Assembly (NCBI GenBank): GCA_903642225.1
Contig: CAHJWI010000009.1
Coordinates: forward strand, 1 to 64,000
Length of the DNA stretch: 64,000 bases
Direction: 5' to 3'
DNA from: Acidobacteriaceae bacterium
GTDB lineage: Bacteria; Acidobacteriota; Terriglobia; Terriglobales; Acidobacteriaceae
Every line of letters starts with the position of its first letter. The stretch's first letter is position 1. The notes below the pieces were generated by a model that worked only from the letters and a program-made list of their open reading frames with translations, was not told the DNA's origin and searched no databases. Below, one piece after another: positions 36,912 to 46,430 of this stretch. The translations under genes and the position numbers were made by a program.

Positions 36912-39485
36912 CTACTGAGGAGGCGGAGATGCGGCCGGTGGCGGGTCGTCCTTCTTGTCGCCTTTACCTACCAGGTGCTTGAAAACTTTACCGAATACGT
37001 TTTTGTGCGGAGCAGGTGTATCCGGTGACGTTGCGGGATCACCCGTGGCAGCGGGCGCTGGTGCGGCTCTCGTGGGTGCGTCATCTGCCGGTGCATCCGC
37101 AGGTGCGGCATCGGGAACGGTAGCCGGTGCCGCTGGCGGCTGCTTTGGTGCTGCGTCTGTATCGTCGCTGTCATCCAAAGTCTCGTCCGGCTTGGCCGGC
37201 TTCGGCTCCTCCCCGGCAGGCGGTGTCTGGCTCACGTCCAGCGTCTTCTTCAGGTTGCCGGACGGGAACTGCTCATTCGGCGTGCGTGCGATAGCGGCTT
37301 TCATGAAGGTGATCCACGCGGGAAGCGCGGCCTTGGCACCGGTTTCCTTTTCGCCCAGGGTCTGGCGGTTGTCGTAGCCGATCCAGGTGCCGCAGGTGAC
37401 GGAAGGGCTGAAGCCGACGAACCAGGCGTCGGTGTAGCTGTTGGTGGTGCCGGTCTTGCCACCCAGCGGATGGTGGTTCAGTGCCGTTCCCGCAGCAGCG
37501 GCGGTGCCGAAGGTAGGCACGGCTTTCAATAGCGTCATCATGGTGCGCGCCGTCTCAACGGAGATGACCTCCGTTACCCTGGGTGCGAGCTGTTTGAGCG
37601 GCAGGCCGTCTGCCTGCACGATGCGGCGGATGACGTGCGGCTGAATGCGGATGCCGTCGTTTGGGAAAACAGAGTAAGCACCGACCTGCTCGTCCAGCGT
37701 GAGCGATGCGGAGCCGAGCGCCACCGGCAGAAACGGCGGGATGGTTTGGGTGATGCCGAAGCGATGCGCCACCTCAATCACCTTGCGAATACCCACCTTG
37801 TTCGCGAGCTTGAGCGCAGGGATGTTGCGCGACTCAGCGAAGGCCATGATCAGGCTCATGGTGCCTTTATAGTCCGGCTCGTAATTGTGCGGGGTGTAGG
37901 GTCCGTTCGGCGTGTAGAAGCTCGTTGGCGCGTCGACGATGGTGTCGTTCGGCTTGGAACCTGCCTCAATGGCTGCGGTGTACACATACGGCTTAAAAGA
38001 CGAACCGACCTGCCGTTCCGCCTGCGTGGCGCGGTTGAATTGCGACAGCGCATAGTCGCGCCCGCCGACCATGGCCAGAACCTCCCCGTTTGCGTTGTCG
38101 ACGGCCATCATGCTGGCCTGGGCACCGCTGTCCTGCTGCAGCGATGCGTGCATGGTGCCGGCGCGGGTAGCGTCTTCAATGCGGACATAGGCAATGTCGC
38201 CGCGTTGCAGCAGATCGGTTGCGTGTGAGATCGTCCACACCCAGTCCTGCGGCAGAATTTCTGCGTAGCGGCTGCCGATGCGCACGAGCACGTGCTTGTT
38301 CGACACTTCCGTCACCAGCGCGTGAAAGTAGCTGCCGCTGGTGGGTACAGTCGCCCAATCCGGGTGCTGGTAGCTCTCGAAGTCGGCACCGGTGGCAACG
38401 ACGTTGACCAGTTTGCCTTTCCATCCATGGCGGCGCTCATAGTCGGCAGTGTTGTCCAGCACGGCTTTGTCGGCCACCGCCTGCAAATCCAGGTCAAGCG
38501 TTGTGTACACGCGCATGCCCGTGCCATGGACCTGATCGGCGCCATATTGCTGCTCCAGCTGGCGGCGGACCTCCTCCACAAAGTACGGTGCGATGGTGGT
38601 AGGCGGCGGTACGATGTGGAGACCCAACGATGCGTTGGCGGCGCTGCTGTACTCGTCTTGGGTGATCTTGCCGTCTTTCAGCATCTCGCTCAACACCAAG
38701 TTGCGTCGCTTCAACGCGCGCTCCGGCTTGCGGATGGGGGAGTAGCCGTAGGGGCCTTTCGGCAGAGCGGCGAGCAGAGCGGCTTCCGGCAGGCTCAGGT
38801 CGTGGACGCGCTTGCTGAAGTAGTACTCGCTGCCTGCCTCAAATCCGTAGTTGCCGCTGCCCAGGTAAATCTGGTTGCAGTAGAGTGCAAAGATCTGCTC
38901 CTTTGTAAAGTGGCGCTCGATCTGGATAGAAAGCAGGATTTCCTGCAGTTTGCGGGTGTAGGTCTGCTCAAAGGACAGGAACAGGTTGCGTGACAGCTGC
39001 ATCGTGAGGGTGGACGCACCCTGGCGGCGGCCCTTGCTGCGGATGTCAACAATGCCCGCGCCAACGGCACGGAACAGATTGATGCCGGCGTTGGACTCGA
39101 AGCTCTTGTCCTCAATGGATAGGATCGCGTCGTGCAGGTTTCTTGGAATCTCGCTGTACGGAATAACGACGCGGCGCTCCAGAGCGAAAGAACCAAACGT
39201 GCGGCCATGCACGTCCAGCAGCTCGGTCGTGGTGCTGGGGCGATAGTGTTCCAGATCTTCAATCTGTGGCAGGTCGGTGATGGAAACAAGGGTGTACCCG
39301 ACGAGGCAGCCGAAGATGGTGGACATGCCGAGGAGCGAGATGAAGATGGCGCGCTTTTTCTTCCGGCGGGTCGGAAAGCGCTGGTCCCAGCGGTCCCGAA
39401 GCCAGTCCAAACGGCCGGGACGCGCTGCGTTGTCATCCGCCGCGGGAGGGCGCGTTTCCGGATCGCGTGTGAATAAGCTAGGCAC
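36912..39485 (-). CDS. class A penicillin-binding protein (PBP1A type)
   Basis: A bifunctional peptidoglycan synthase of 857 residues. A basic cytoplasmic start is followed by a transmembrane anchor (about 46-68), a GT51 glycosyltransferase domain with catalytic Glu125 in ILSIEDKSF and RQGASTLTMQL, and a transpeptidase domain with SSFK (Ser495-Lys498), the SxN-type ESRN and KTGTT. The tail after about residue 755 is a low-complexity Pro/Ala/Asp-rich linker of about 100 residues ending in a basic segment, which is unusual in length. The GTG start at 39485 has GGAG six bases upstream. Confidence 0.94.
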   Translation of the reverse strand: MPSLFTRDPETRPPAADDNAARPGRLDWLRDRWDQRFPTRRKKKRAIFISLLGMSTIFGCLVGYTLVSITDLPQIEDLEHYRPSTTTELLDVHGRTFGSFALERRVVIPYSEIPRNLHDAILSIEDKSFESNAGINLFRAVGAGIVDIRSKGRRQGASTLTMQLSRNLFLSFEQTYTRKLQEILLSIQIERHFTKEQIFALYCNQIYLGSGNYGFEAGSEYYFSKRVHDLSLPEAALLAALPKGPYGYSPIRKPERALKRRNLVLSEMLKDGKITQDEYSSAANASLGLHIVPPPTTIAPYFVEEVRRQLEQQYGADQVHGTGMRVYTTLDLDLQAVADKAVLDNTADYERRHGWKGKLVNVVATGADFESYQHPDWATVPTSGSYFHALVTEVSNKHVLVRIGSRYAEILPQDWVWTISHATDLLQRGDIAYVRIEDATRAGTMHASLQQDSGAQASMMAVDNANGEVLAMVGGRDYALSQFNRATQAERQVGSSFKPYVYTAAIEAGSKPNDTIVDAPTSFYTPNGPYTPHNYEPDYKGTMSLIMAFAESRNIPALKLANKVGIRKVIEVAHRFGITQTIPPFLPVALGSASLTLDEQVGAYSVFPNDGIRIQPHVIRRIVQADGLPLKQLAPRVTEVISVETARTMMTLLKAVPTFGTAAAAGTALNHHPLGGKTGTTNSYTDAWFVGFSPSVTCGTWIGYDNRQTLGEKETGAKAALPAWITFMKAAIARTPNEQFPSGNLKKTLDVSQTPPAGEEPKPAKPDETLDDSDDTDAAPKQPPAAPATVPDAAPADAPADDAPTRAAPAPAATGDPATSPDTPAPHKNVFGKVFKHLVGKGDKKDDPPPAASPPPQ

Positions 39486-39540
39486 GGCTCCACAAACGGT
39501 ATCACGCTGGCACCAAGATTAGCCTGCGTCAGCGCACAGC

Positions 39541-40824
39541 TCAGGCCGTCTTGTTCTTGAGCAGGTCCAGGGCACGATTGAGCTGGTCGTCGATACTGGC
39601 CGAGGCCTTCGCCACCGGTACCGCCGGTTTCGAGGAGTTTACGGTGGGAGTTGCCGTGGTGGCCGGAGTGGTCACCGGTGCATCTTCATCGTCGTCATCC
39701 CCGCCGGCTACGCCGAATTCGGCATCGGACGCGACGGCAACGCTGGGTGTGATGCCCTCGTCCTGCAACTTTTTGCCGCTGGGCGTGCGGTATTTCGCGA
39801 CGGAAAGGATGATCGCCGACCCATCCGGCATTTCAAAGGTCTTCAGTTCGGAACCTTCGCCGAATGTCTTTTCCCCTACCAGGTCGGCGCGCTTCGAATC
39901 GAGCAGAGCTCCGGCAATTAGTTCTGCCGGACCGGCTGTGCCGTGATTCACGAGCGCCACCATCGGCGCCGAAGCGTTGATCACCTTGCCTGAGTCGGCC
40001 GAAAAGGTCTGCTTGACGACTTTTTGCCCTTCCAGTGTCGCGAGCGTACCGGTCTTGATAAAGAAGTTCGCCAGCCGCAGGCCGTCTGTCTCGTCGCCGG
40101 TCGAAACGTCACGCAGGTCGAGCAGGATCTTCTTCGAACCCATCTGCTTCATGTTCTTTAGGCGCGTTTCCACCTGCTGAACGTGCTCTTTATCAATGAC
40201 ACTCGGCTTCAGATAGATGATCGTGTTCGACTCGTAGAACACCTCGGCCGTGGGTACGGGTGCGAGAACCGTTCGCGTCAGCTCGAGCTTTTCAGGCTTG
40301 GACTTGCGCGGGCGAATGATTGCAAGGGGCAGACTGCTGTTAGGTGCTCCGTCCAGCAGGATGTTGATGCTGGCGACGGATAGCTCGCGGGTGCTGGTGC
40401 TGCCCAGCGACTCAATAACGTCGCCGTCGCTCAGGCCGGCCTTATCTGCGGAACTGCCGGGAACGACGGAGATGATGGTGGCGTAATACCCACGCTTTGC
40501 CACGTTGATGCCAACCGATCCCTTGGCAGCAGTGTGCGACTTAAAAGCTTTGTACTCTTCTGGTGTCAGATAGCTGCTGTTGGAGTCCAGCGTCTCAAGC
40601 AGGCCACGCAGTGCGCCGTTGGTCACCGTCTTCATGCTCGGATCTTCCACATAGTCGGTCTGAATATGCCGCAGAACTTCACCATAGATGCGCATTTGGC
40701 GATAGGCGCCGTCGTCATCACCCGCCACTGCAGCCTGCACGCCGCGAAGGTTGGCGCCAAGAAATATCGTGAGCAGAAGGATGGCAGATACGGCAAGCAG
40801 CGAGATCTTTAAAGACTTGGGCAT
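39541..40824 (-). CDS. S41 (CtpA-like) peptidase homologue lacking catalytic Ser and Lys
   Basis: A 427-residue protein with an N-terminal anchor (about 7-23), a PDZ domain (GVVPGSSADKAGLSDGDVIESL-like region, about 104-172) and an S41 core. Aligning NHGTAGPAELIAGALLDSKR and VGEKTFGEGSELKTF by eye with E. coli Prc places Gly298 at the catalytic Ser and Glu323 at the catalytic Lys, while Asp309 matches the conserved Asp; the 11- and 25-residue spacings agree with Prc. It is therefore probably a non-proteolytic scaffold or uses another mechanism. The C-terminal tail (after 355) is acidic and Thr/Pro-rich. It is 55 bases upstream of PBP1A on the same strand, suggesting a cell-envelope role. Confidence 0.85.
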   Translation of the reverse strand: MPKSLKISLLAVSAILLLTIFLGANLRGVQAAVAGDDDGAYRQMRIYGEVLRHIQTDYVEDPSMKTVTNGALRGLLETLDSNSSYLTPEEYKAFKSHTAAKGSVGINVAKRGYYATIISVVPGSSADKAGLSDGDVIESLGSTSTRELSVASINILLDGAPNSSLPLAIIRPRKSKPEKLELTRTVLAPVPTAEVFYESNTIIYLKPSVIDKEHVQQVETRLKNMKQMGSKKILLDLRDVSTGDETDGLRLANFFIKTGTLATLEGQKVVKQTFSADSGKVINASAPMVALVNHGTAGPAELIAGALLDSKRADLVGEKTFGEGSELKTFEMPDGSAIILSVAKYRTPSGKKLQDEGITPSVAVASDAEFGVAGGDDDDEDAPVTTPATTATPTVNSSKPAVPVAKASASIDDQLNRALDLLKNKTA

Positions 40825-40955
40825 GTGGCAGAACGCTCCAGGACACGCGGTGTAGCGCTGCGGGTTAGACGACGCACGTATTCGGATAGCATACGCCTGC
40901 GACATGGCACACTCGAAAGGCGGCACCGAAGGGAGCTGAGAAGACTGCAGGATCG

Positions 40956-41032
40956 TGGTGGCGGTGACTGGAATCGAACCAGTGACCTACGGGTTATGAG
41001 TCCGTCGCTCTAACCATCTGAGCTACACCGCC
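40956..41032 (-). tRNA. tRNA-Met (anticodon CAT)
   Basis: The minus strand folds as a tRNA. The acceptor stem GGCGGTG pairs with CACCGCC, followed by discriminator A and an encoded CCA. The D-arm is AGCTCAGATGGTTAGAGC, the anticodon loop CTCATAA carries CAT, and the T-arm is CTGGTTCGATTCCAG. The acceptor and D-arm look like elongator Met; a tRNA-Ile(CAT) read after lysidine modification cannot be excluded by eye. Confidence 0.95.
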
Positions 41033-41090
41033 AGGTGCGTTCGCGGCTTTGCCACGGGAACCAATCGACTGCAGGCTTATTCTAGCGGAA

Positions 41091-41846
41091 GTGCGACACG
41101 GAACGGAAATAGATGAGCACGTGGTAGCGGTCATCCCGGCGAGGATGGCTTCAACCCGCCTCCCGCGCAAGATGCTGCGAACCTTGCTGGGCAAGCCGCT
41201 GCTGCAATGGACCGTAGAGGCCGCCCAGCGCTGCGCGCGGCTCGACCGGATCATCGTAGCAACGGACTCAAAGGAAATAGGCAATCTGTGTTCTCAGCAG
41301 GGTTGGGAGTGGCGGATGACCGACGCTTCCCTGCCGAGCGGCACCGATCGCATGCACGCTGTGGCTGAGACCGTGGACGCGAATATCTACGTGAACCTGC
41401 AGGGTGACGAACCGATGCTGCAACCAGAGCATGTGGATGCACTGCTGCGGCCTTTTGCGCTGGGAACGCACGTGGACGTGACCACGGTAAAAACCCGGTG
41501 TGGAGTGGAGAACATCGCTAATCCGAATGCCGTCAAGGTGGTGGCGGCCGCGGATGGCCGCGCACTCTACTTTTCGCGAGCTGCCATCCCGTTCGACCGC
41601 GATGGCGTGGGCACGACGTACTGGAAGCACCTGGGACTATATGCGTACCGGCGTGCAGCGCTGCTGCGGTTTGCAGCCCTGCCCCAGGGAGCACTGGAGC
41701 AGGTGGAACGGCTGGAGCAACTGCGCCTGCTGGAAAACGGCCTGGCCCTGTATGTCGAGCCGGTGGCTATGGATACCGTTGGCGTGGACACCGAGCAGGA
41801 CCTCCGGCTGGTGGAGGATCTGCTACGCAGGAACAAAGGACAATGA
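41091..41846 (+). CDS. kdsB: 3-deoxy-manno-octulosonate cytidylyltransferase (CMP-Kdo synthetase)
   Basis: Activates Kdo with CTP for the lipopolysaccharide core. Signatures: VVAVIPARMASTRLPRK at the N-terminus, LDRIIVATDS, SGTDRMHAVAE, IYVNLQGDEPML and the C-terminal YWKHLGLYAYRR and LEQLRLLENG. These are KdsB rather than NeuA features. Likely starts are GTG at 41091 or GTG at 41121; the frame is also open upstream from TTG at 41049. The gene's last 24 bases overlap the end of the converging HAD gene. Confidence 0.93.
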   Translation: MRHGTEIDEHVVAVIPARMASTRLPRKMLRTLLGKPLLQWTVEAAQRCARLDRIIVATDSKEIGNLCSQQGWEWRMTDASLPSGTDRMHAVAETVDANIYVNLQGDEPMLQPEHVDALLRPFALGTHVDVTTVKTRCGVENIANPNAVKVVAAADGRALYFSRAAIPFDRDGVGTTYWKHLGLYAYRRAALLRFAALPQGALEQVERLEQLRLLENGLALYVEPVAMDTVGVDTEQDLRLVEDLLRRNKGQ

Positions 41847-42503
41847 GAGATCGCCGGCCAATGCCACAGCGTGTACACCGGCGAGCGAGGGCGCGATCCA
41901 CGTGGCCTCACGTAACTCGGCAATCTCGTGGGTGCCCAGCAAACCCAGCACGCGACATCCGGCAGAGCGCCCAGCGGTGATGCCTGCGGGCGCATCTTCC
42001 ACAACAATGCACTCCGCCGGCTTAAAGCCGAGCATCGCTGCGCCAGCAAGGTAGGGTTCCGGCGCTGGCTTGCCGTTCGTCACGTCATCCGCGGCGACCA
42101 GGCGGTCCGGCACGGGCAGGCCGGCTGCGGCGAGTCGGCCGATCATCAGACGACGCGTCGCGGAGGTCACGATAGTCCACCGCTCCGGCGGAAGGGAGCG
42201 AAGAAGTTCAGCTGCACCGGGAAGCACCATGAGGTCGTCCATGTCGGCGAGTTCCAGATCCTCGATGATTCGCAGGCCGTCGGCGGGATCGATGTCAGGC
42301 CGCAGTGAACGCACAATTTCGACGGCACGCATACCGTGCGGGACCTCGTAGGTGTCCGCACCCGGTACGTCGTACAGCCTGCACCACTGCCGCCAGCAGC
42401 GGCGCACCGAGCCGATGGAGCTGATGAGCACACCATCCATGTCGAACAAAAGCCCGGCACATGACGCTGTAATAGGTTGGATTGCGGTCAGGTCAGCAGG
42501 CAT
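41823..42503 (-). CDS. HAD-family phosphatase (beta-phosphoglucomutase-like)
   Basis: A 226-residue haloacid-dehalogenase-like hydrolase. Motif I is LLFDMDGVL (nucleophile Asp), motif II is IVTSATRR, motif III includes GKPAPEPYL (Lys), and motif IV is VVEDAPAGITAG. The cap between motifs I and II is helical, typical of subclass IA sugar-phosphate phosphatases such as GPH/YniC-like enzymes. The substrate is unknown. It overlaps the 3' end of kdsB on the opposite strand by 24 bases. Confidence 0.88.
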   Translation of the reverse strand: MPADLTAIQPITASCAGLLFDMDGVLISSIGSVRRCWRQWCRLYDVPGADTYEVPHGMRAVEIVRSLRPDIDPADGLRIIEDLELADMDDLMVLPGAAELLRSLPPERWTIVTSATRRLMIGRLAAAGLPVPDRLVAADDVTNGKPAPEPYLAGAAMLGFKPAECIVVEDAPAGITAGRSAGCRVLGLLGTHEIAELREATWIAPSLAGVHAVALAGDLSLSFVPA

Positions 42504-42714
42504 CCCTTGATTCTAGACACGTCAGTGCAGGTCTGGCGTTAAAGCCAGGACCTTGTGACGACCGATCACACCCTGGCGGAGGTGTGCCTACGGCTACGCG
42601 CATGGTTCTGGAGTCAACTTTCCCCGCTGACCATGCTGCAGGAGGACGTGCCCGACCAGCAGAAGCATGAAGATCGGGAATGGATCATTCCACAATCTGT
42701 TCATAATGCTGCGC

Positions 42715-43920
42715 TTACGAGAGCGAGGAAAAGAAGGTACGCATGCGTTCCAGGCCTTTGTCGATGACAGGAGCGGAGACGGCGTAGGAGAGGCGGATGT
42801 GGTCGGCGGTGCCGAAGGGCTCGCCGGGCACGCAGACCACGTGGGCTTCGGAGAGGAGGCGGGCGGCGACGTCGGATGCGGAGCGGATGCCGCCGCGTCC
42901 GAAAAAGGCGCTGACGTTGGGGTAGACGTAGAAGGCGCCCTGGGGGGTAGTGCAGGTGAGGCCTGGTATGTTATTCATTCCATTGAGGATGCGGTCGCGG
43001 ATTTCCATGTAGCCGGTACGCATTTCAGCTACGCAGGCCTGCGGTCCGCTGACGGCTGCGATGGAGGCGTACTGCACGACGGTGCTGGTGTTGCTGGTGG
43101 ATTGCGACTGGAGCTTGCTCATGGCGGCGATGATGGGCTTGGGACCGAGCGCAAAACCGGCTCGCCAGCCGGTCATGGCGTATGTCTTGCTGAGTGAACC
43201 GAGCACCAGAATGTGCGACTTAGAGCCGGTTGCGGATGCACCGCTTACGGTGTCGCCGGTAAAGTTCAGATACACATAGCATTCGTCTAAAAGGACGAAG
43301 ATTTCACGCTTGTGGGAGAGCTCCACGATGTCGCGCAGGTCGTCGGGAGCGATGACGGCGCCGGACGGGTTGGACGGCGAGTTGAGGATGATGGCACGGG
43401 TGCGGGGTGTGATGGCCGCTTCGACCATCGAGGCGGTGAGGCGGAAGTTGTCGGACTCGCTGGTTTCGACGAAGACCGGGACGCCGCCGGCGAACTGGAT
43501 GATGTCCTTGTAGCTGACCCAGTAGGGTACGGGGACGATGACTTCGTCGCCGTGGTCGATGAGAACCTCGATGGCGTTGAAGAGGGCGAGCTTGCCGCCG
43601 GAGGTGAAGACGCATTCGTCTGGGGCGTAGTTTGTGCCGAAGTCGGCACTGTGGCGGTCGACAATGGCCTGGCGGATTTCAGGCACGCCTGCGACGGCGG
43701 TGTAGCGGGTGCGGTTCGCCTGGATGGCTTCGATGCCGGCCTGCTTGATGTGGTCCGGGGTATTGAAGTGGGGCTCGCCTGCGCCGAAATCTGCAAGGTC
43801 TACGCCGGTCGATTTGAGGCGGAGAGCCTCTGCCGTGATGGCCATGGTGGCCGAGACTTCAATGCGCTGGATGCGTTCGGAAAAGATGGACGTGGCGGGT
43901 GCGGCGAGCGTGGTGGCCAT
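42715..43920 (-). CDS. class I/II pyridoxal-phosphate aminotransferase (aspartate aminotransferase-like)
   Basis: A 401-residue fold-type I transaminase. GAGEPHFNTPDHIKQAGIEA at the N-terminus, YTAVAGVPEIRQAI, the cofactor-binding PSNPSGAV, and the Schiff-base Lys in LGSLSKTYAMTGWR are the aspartate-aminotransferase subgroup Ib pattern. The C-terminal IRLSYA contains the substrate carboxylate-binding Arg. It probably transaminates aspartate or related amino acids; prephenate activity occurs in this group and cannot be excluded. It lies 41 bases downstream of the stand-alone ADOP permease gene on the same strand. Confidence 0.92.
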   Translation of the reverse strand: MATTLAAPATSIFSERIQRIEVSATMAITAEALRLKSTGVDLADFGAGEPHFNTPDHIKQAGIEAIQANRTRYTAVAGVPEIRQAIVDRHSADFGTNYAPDECVFTSGGKLALFNAIEVLIDHGDEVIVPVPYWVSYKDIIQFAGGVPVFVETSESDNFRLTASMVEAAITPRTRAIILNSPSNPSGAVIAPDDLRDIVELSHKREIFVLLDECYVYLNFTGDTVSGASATGSKSHILVLGSLSKTYAMTGWRAGFALGPKPIIAAMSKLQSQSTSNTSTVVQYASIAAVSGPQACVAEMRTGYMEIRDRILNGMNNIPGLTCTTPQGAFYVYPNVSAFFGRGGIRSASDVAARLLSEAHVVCVPGEPFGTADHIRLSYAVSAPVIDKGLERMRTFFSSLS

Positions 43921-43961
43921 GCGCTTTAGTGTGGCAGATTCAGCGGCAGGATGAAACCGAG

Positions 43962-46430
43962 TTACTCGTAGCGGAGGGCTTCCATGGGTTCGATACGGGT
44001 GGCACGGACCGCCGGGATGGTGCTGGCGATGGCTGTGGCAAGAAGCAGGACAAGGAGAGCGAGGGCGAGGGAGCCGATGTCTGAACCGTTGTTCGAGTCG
44101 GAGGTGCCGCCGATCCAGTGCTGGATGACGCGGTGGAGGATGAGGGCGAGGACCACTCCGGCTGCGATGCCTCCGGCGATGCTGACCATGGTGGAGCGGT
44201 AGACAAGGTTGAGGACGTTGCCACGGAGGGCGCCAAGGGCCATGCGGATGCCGAACTCGCCTGTGCGCTGTGCGACGGTGTAGCTGACGACGGAATAGAG
44301 GCCGACCGCGGAGAGCAGGAGGGCGAGCGCGGCGAAGCCGGCAAAGAGCCAGGAGATGAGTTGGCCCTGCGCGTATTCCGGTTGGTCGCTGAGCCAGTGG
44401 TCGAGGTCACGGGTGTTGCCTGCGACCTGCTGTTGCGCGTCGATGGACGCGATATTGACTCCAATGGCATGAAGGTAGGAGAGCGGAGAACCGTCTGTGC
44501 GGACGAGCAGCTGGGACCATGGCTCCATGCCCATCGTGTAGGGAATGTAGACTTCAGGATCGATGGGTTTATTGAAGCCCTGATTCAGCTTGTCGCCGAT
44601 GACACCCACAATCGGCATCCAGTTGACGATGCCTGGCAGGGCGACGACGGTGGGCGGCACCGGCTTGAGGGCGTCGGTTTTGACGGAGTGGCCGATGGGA
44701 TTGCCGCTGGGAAAGTACTTGCGCACGAAGGCCTGGTTGACGATGGCGAGTTGTGCGCCGTTGTGGACCTCAGACTCGGTCCAGAGGCGGCCCTGAACAA
44801 GAGGAATGCGGAGAACCGAGAAGTACTCGGAGTCGACCAGATTCCAGCGCGCCTTGAGATCGGTGGCGGAGGGCTGGCCAAGGATTTGCATGGGGACGCT
44901 GAAGCCACTGTAAGGGGGCGTGGCGTTGCTGGAGACGCCGACCTCGCGCACGCCAGGGGTTGCTGCGACCTTATTGCGCAGAGCTTCAACAAAGGCGTCG
45001 CGTGCGGCGATGTTTGTGTAATCGGACTCGTGGATGGGAAGGCCGACGGACATGACGTGATGCGGGTCGTAGCCGAGGGGCATGTGCGCGAGCCGGAGAA
45101 AGGCGCGCACTGCCGTGCCGGCAGTGCTGAGCAGGACGAGGGTGAGCGCGATTTGCGTGCCGATGAGTACGTTGTGCAGCGTGCGGCTGCTGTTGCCGAC
45201 GACGCGGGTGGTGCCGGCCTGCATGGCGTCGCGAACGTCGGGCCGGGAGAGTTGAAGCGCCGGGTACAGGCCGAAGACCACGCCGGTGACAAAGGCGATG
45301 ACCGTGCAGAAGACGAGGACGGGAAGATTGATGTGGATGGACGCCTCGTGCGGAAAGGCGTTGATAGGGAGCAGGCTGACGATGATGGCCAGGAGCTTGT
45401 AGCTGAGCAGGACGCCAAGGGCCGCGCCGCTGATGGAAAGCAGAAGGGATTCCGTGAGCAGCTGGCGCACGATGCGGGCGCGCGATGCGCCGATGGCTGC
45501 GCGGATAGCGAACTCATGCTGGCGAGAGGTGCCGCGTGCAAGCAGAAGGATGGACACGTTGCCGCAGCCGATGGCGAGCAGGAGCGCAACGGCGGCGAAG
45601 AGCAGCGCGAGGGTGGGACCAAGGGCCTTGATGAACTGCTCGTTAAGGCCAATGATGTGCAGCGGTTTGGGATGGTGGGGATAGTCGTCAGGGAAAAACT
45701 GTGGAGTGTCTTTGGCGAATTGGGAGATGAGCGGCTGAAGCTGCTGTGTTGCGAGTTTGAAGGGGATGCCGGGCCGGATGCGGAGGTCAGCGCTGCCGAC
45801 CAGTTTGGGGTCTGCGTCAAGCTTCATGGGGAGGTAGACATCGGCGTCGCCCCAGGTGAAGCGTGGGGCGGCCACACCGATAACGGTGTAGGGCTTTTTT
45901 TGAAGGTAGATGGTTTGCCCGACGATGGCTGCGTCTGCGTGGAAGCGGCGCTGCCAGAACTTGTAGCCGAGAACGACGACGGGAGCCGGGTCTGCGCCGC
46001 CAACGGCGTCTGCCGGTTGCAGGCCGCGGCCAAGGATGGGCGGAACGCCGAAGAAATTGAAGGCGTTGGATGTCATGTAGTCGGCCCCGACATCTTCCGG
46101 CAGGTCGCCACCGCTGATGGTGAGACTGCGTTGACGTGTGAGGACGGCGTCTTCGACAGCTGGAATGGTGCGCAGTTGTTGCCATTGCGCGGGGTTGGTG
46201 GCGAAGCCGTCGTAGTCGCCCGTGGCCGACAGATCGCCCAGGGCGAGGTGAGCCATGCGGTCAGAGTTGCTGTAAGGGTAGGGGTTGACGAGGACGGCCC
46301 AAACGACGGAGAAGACGGCGGTGGTGGCGGCGATGCCGCAGGCGAGGGAGAGCAGCGCTGTGAGGGTGAAGCCGGGGGCCTTGCGGAGCTGGCGAAAGGC
46401 ATAGGCGAGATCTTGCAGCAGTGTCTTCAT
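43962..46430 (-). CDS. stand-alone ADOP-type MacB/FtsX permease
   Basis: An 822-residue permease of the ADOP group (acidobacterial duplicated orphan permeases). It starts with the typical DLAYAFRQLRKAPGFTLTA segment. Two MacB-type periplasmic core/FtsX units follow, each with transmembrane helices; the last helix ends in the classic TRIEPMEALRYE. No ATPase gene is adjacent, so it either borrows an ATPase, perhaps from the operon at 53-60 kb, or works without one. The ATG at 46430 has GAGG seven bases upstream and a -24/-12-like element before that. The next gene downstream is the aminotransferase, 41 bases away. Confidence 0.88.
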   Translation of the reverse strand: MKTLLQDLAYAFRQLRKAPGFTLTALLSLACGIAATTAVFSVVWAVLVNPYPYSNSDRMAHLALGDLSATGDYDGFATNPAQWQQLRTIPAVEDAVLTRQRSLTISGGDLPEDVGADYMTSNAFNFFGVPPILGRGLQPADAVGGADPAPVVVLGYKFWQRRFHADAAIVGQTIYLQKKPYTVIGVAAPRFTWGDADVYLPMKLDADPKLVGSADLRIRPGIPFKLATQQLQPLISQFAKDTPQFFPDDYPHHPKPLHIIGLNEQFIKALGPTLALLFAAVALLLAIGCGNVSILLLARGTSRQHEFAIRAAIGASRARIVRQLLTESLLLSISGAALGVLLSYKLLAIIVSLLPINAFPHEASIHINLPVLVFCTVIAFVTGVVFGLYPALQLSRPDVRDAMQAGTTRVVGNSSRTLHNVLIGTQIALTLVLLSTAGTAVRAFLRLAHMPLGYDPHHVMSVGLPIHESDYTNIAARDAFVEALRNKVAATPGVREVGVSSNATPPYSGFSVPMQILGQPSATDLKARWNLVDSEYFSVLRIPLVQGRLWTESEVHNGAQLAIVNQAFVRKYFPSGNPIGHSVKTDALKPVPPTVVALPGIVNWMPIVGVIGDKLNQGFNKPIDPEVYIPYTMGMEPWSQLLVRTDGSPLSYLHAIGVNIASIDAQQQVAGNTRDLDHWLSDQPEYAQGQLISWLFAGFAALALLLSAVGLYSVVSYTVAQRTGEFGIRMALGALRGNVLNLVYRSTMVSIAGGIAAGVVLALILHRVIQHWIGGTSDSNNGSDIGSLALALLVLLLATAIASTIPAVRATRIEPMEALRYE

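Noticed and set aside
42504-42714. Short open frames between the HAD and aminotransferase genes.
   Set aside because: They are under 70 codons with no Shine-Dalgarno sequence, no hydrophobic pattern and no similarity I can see.
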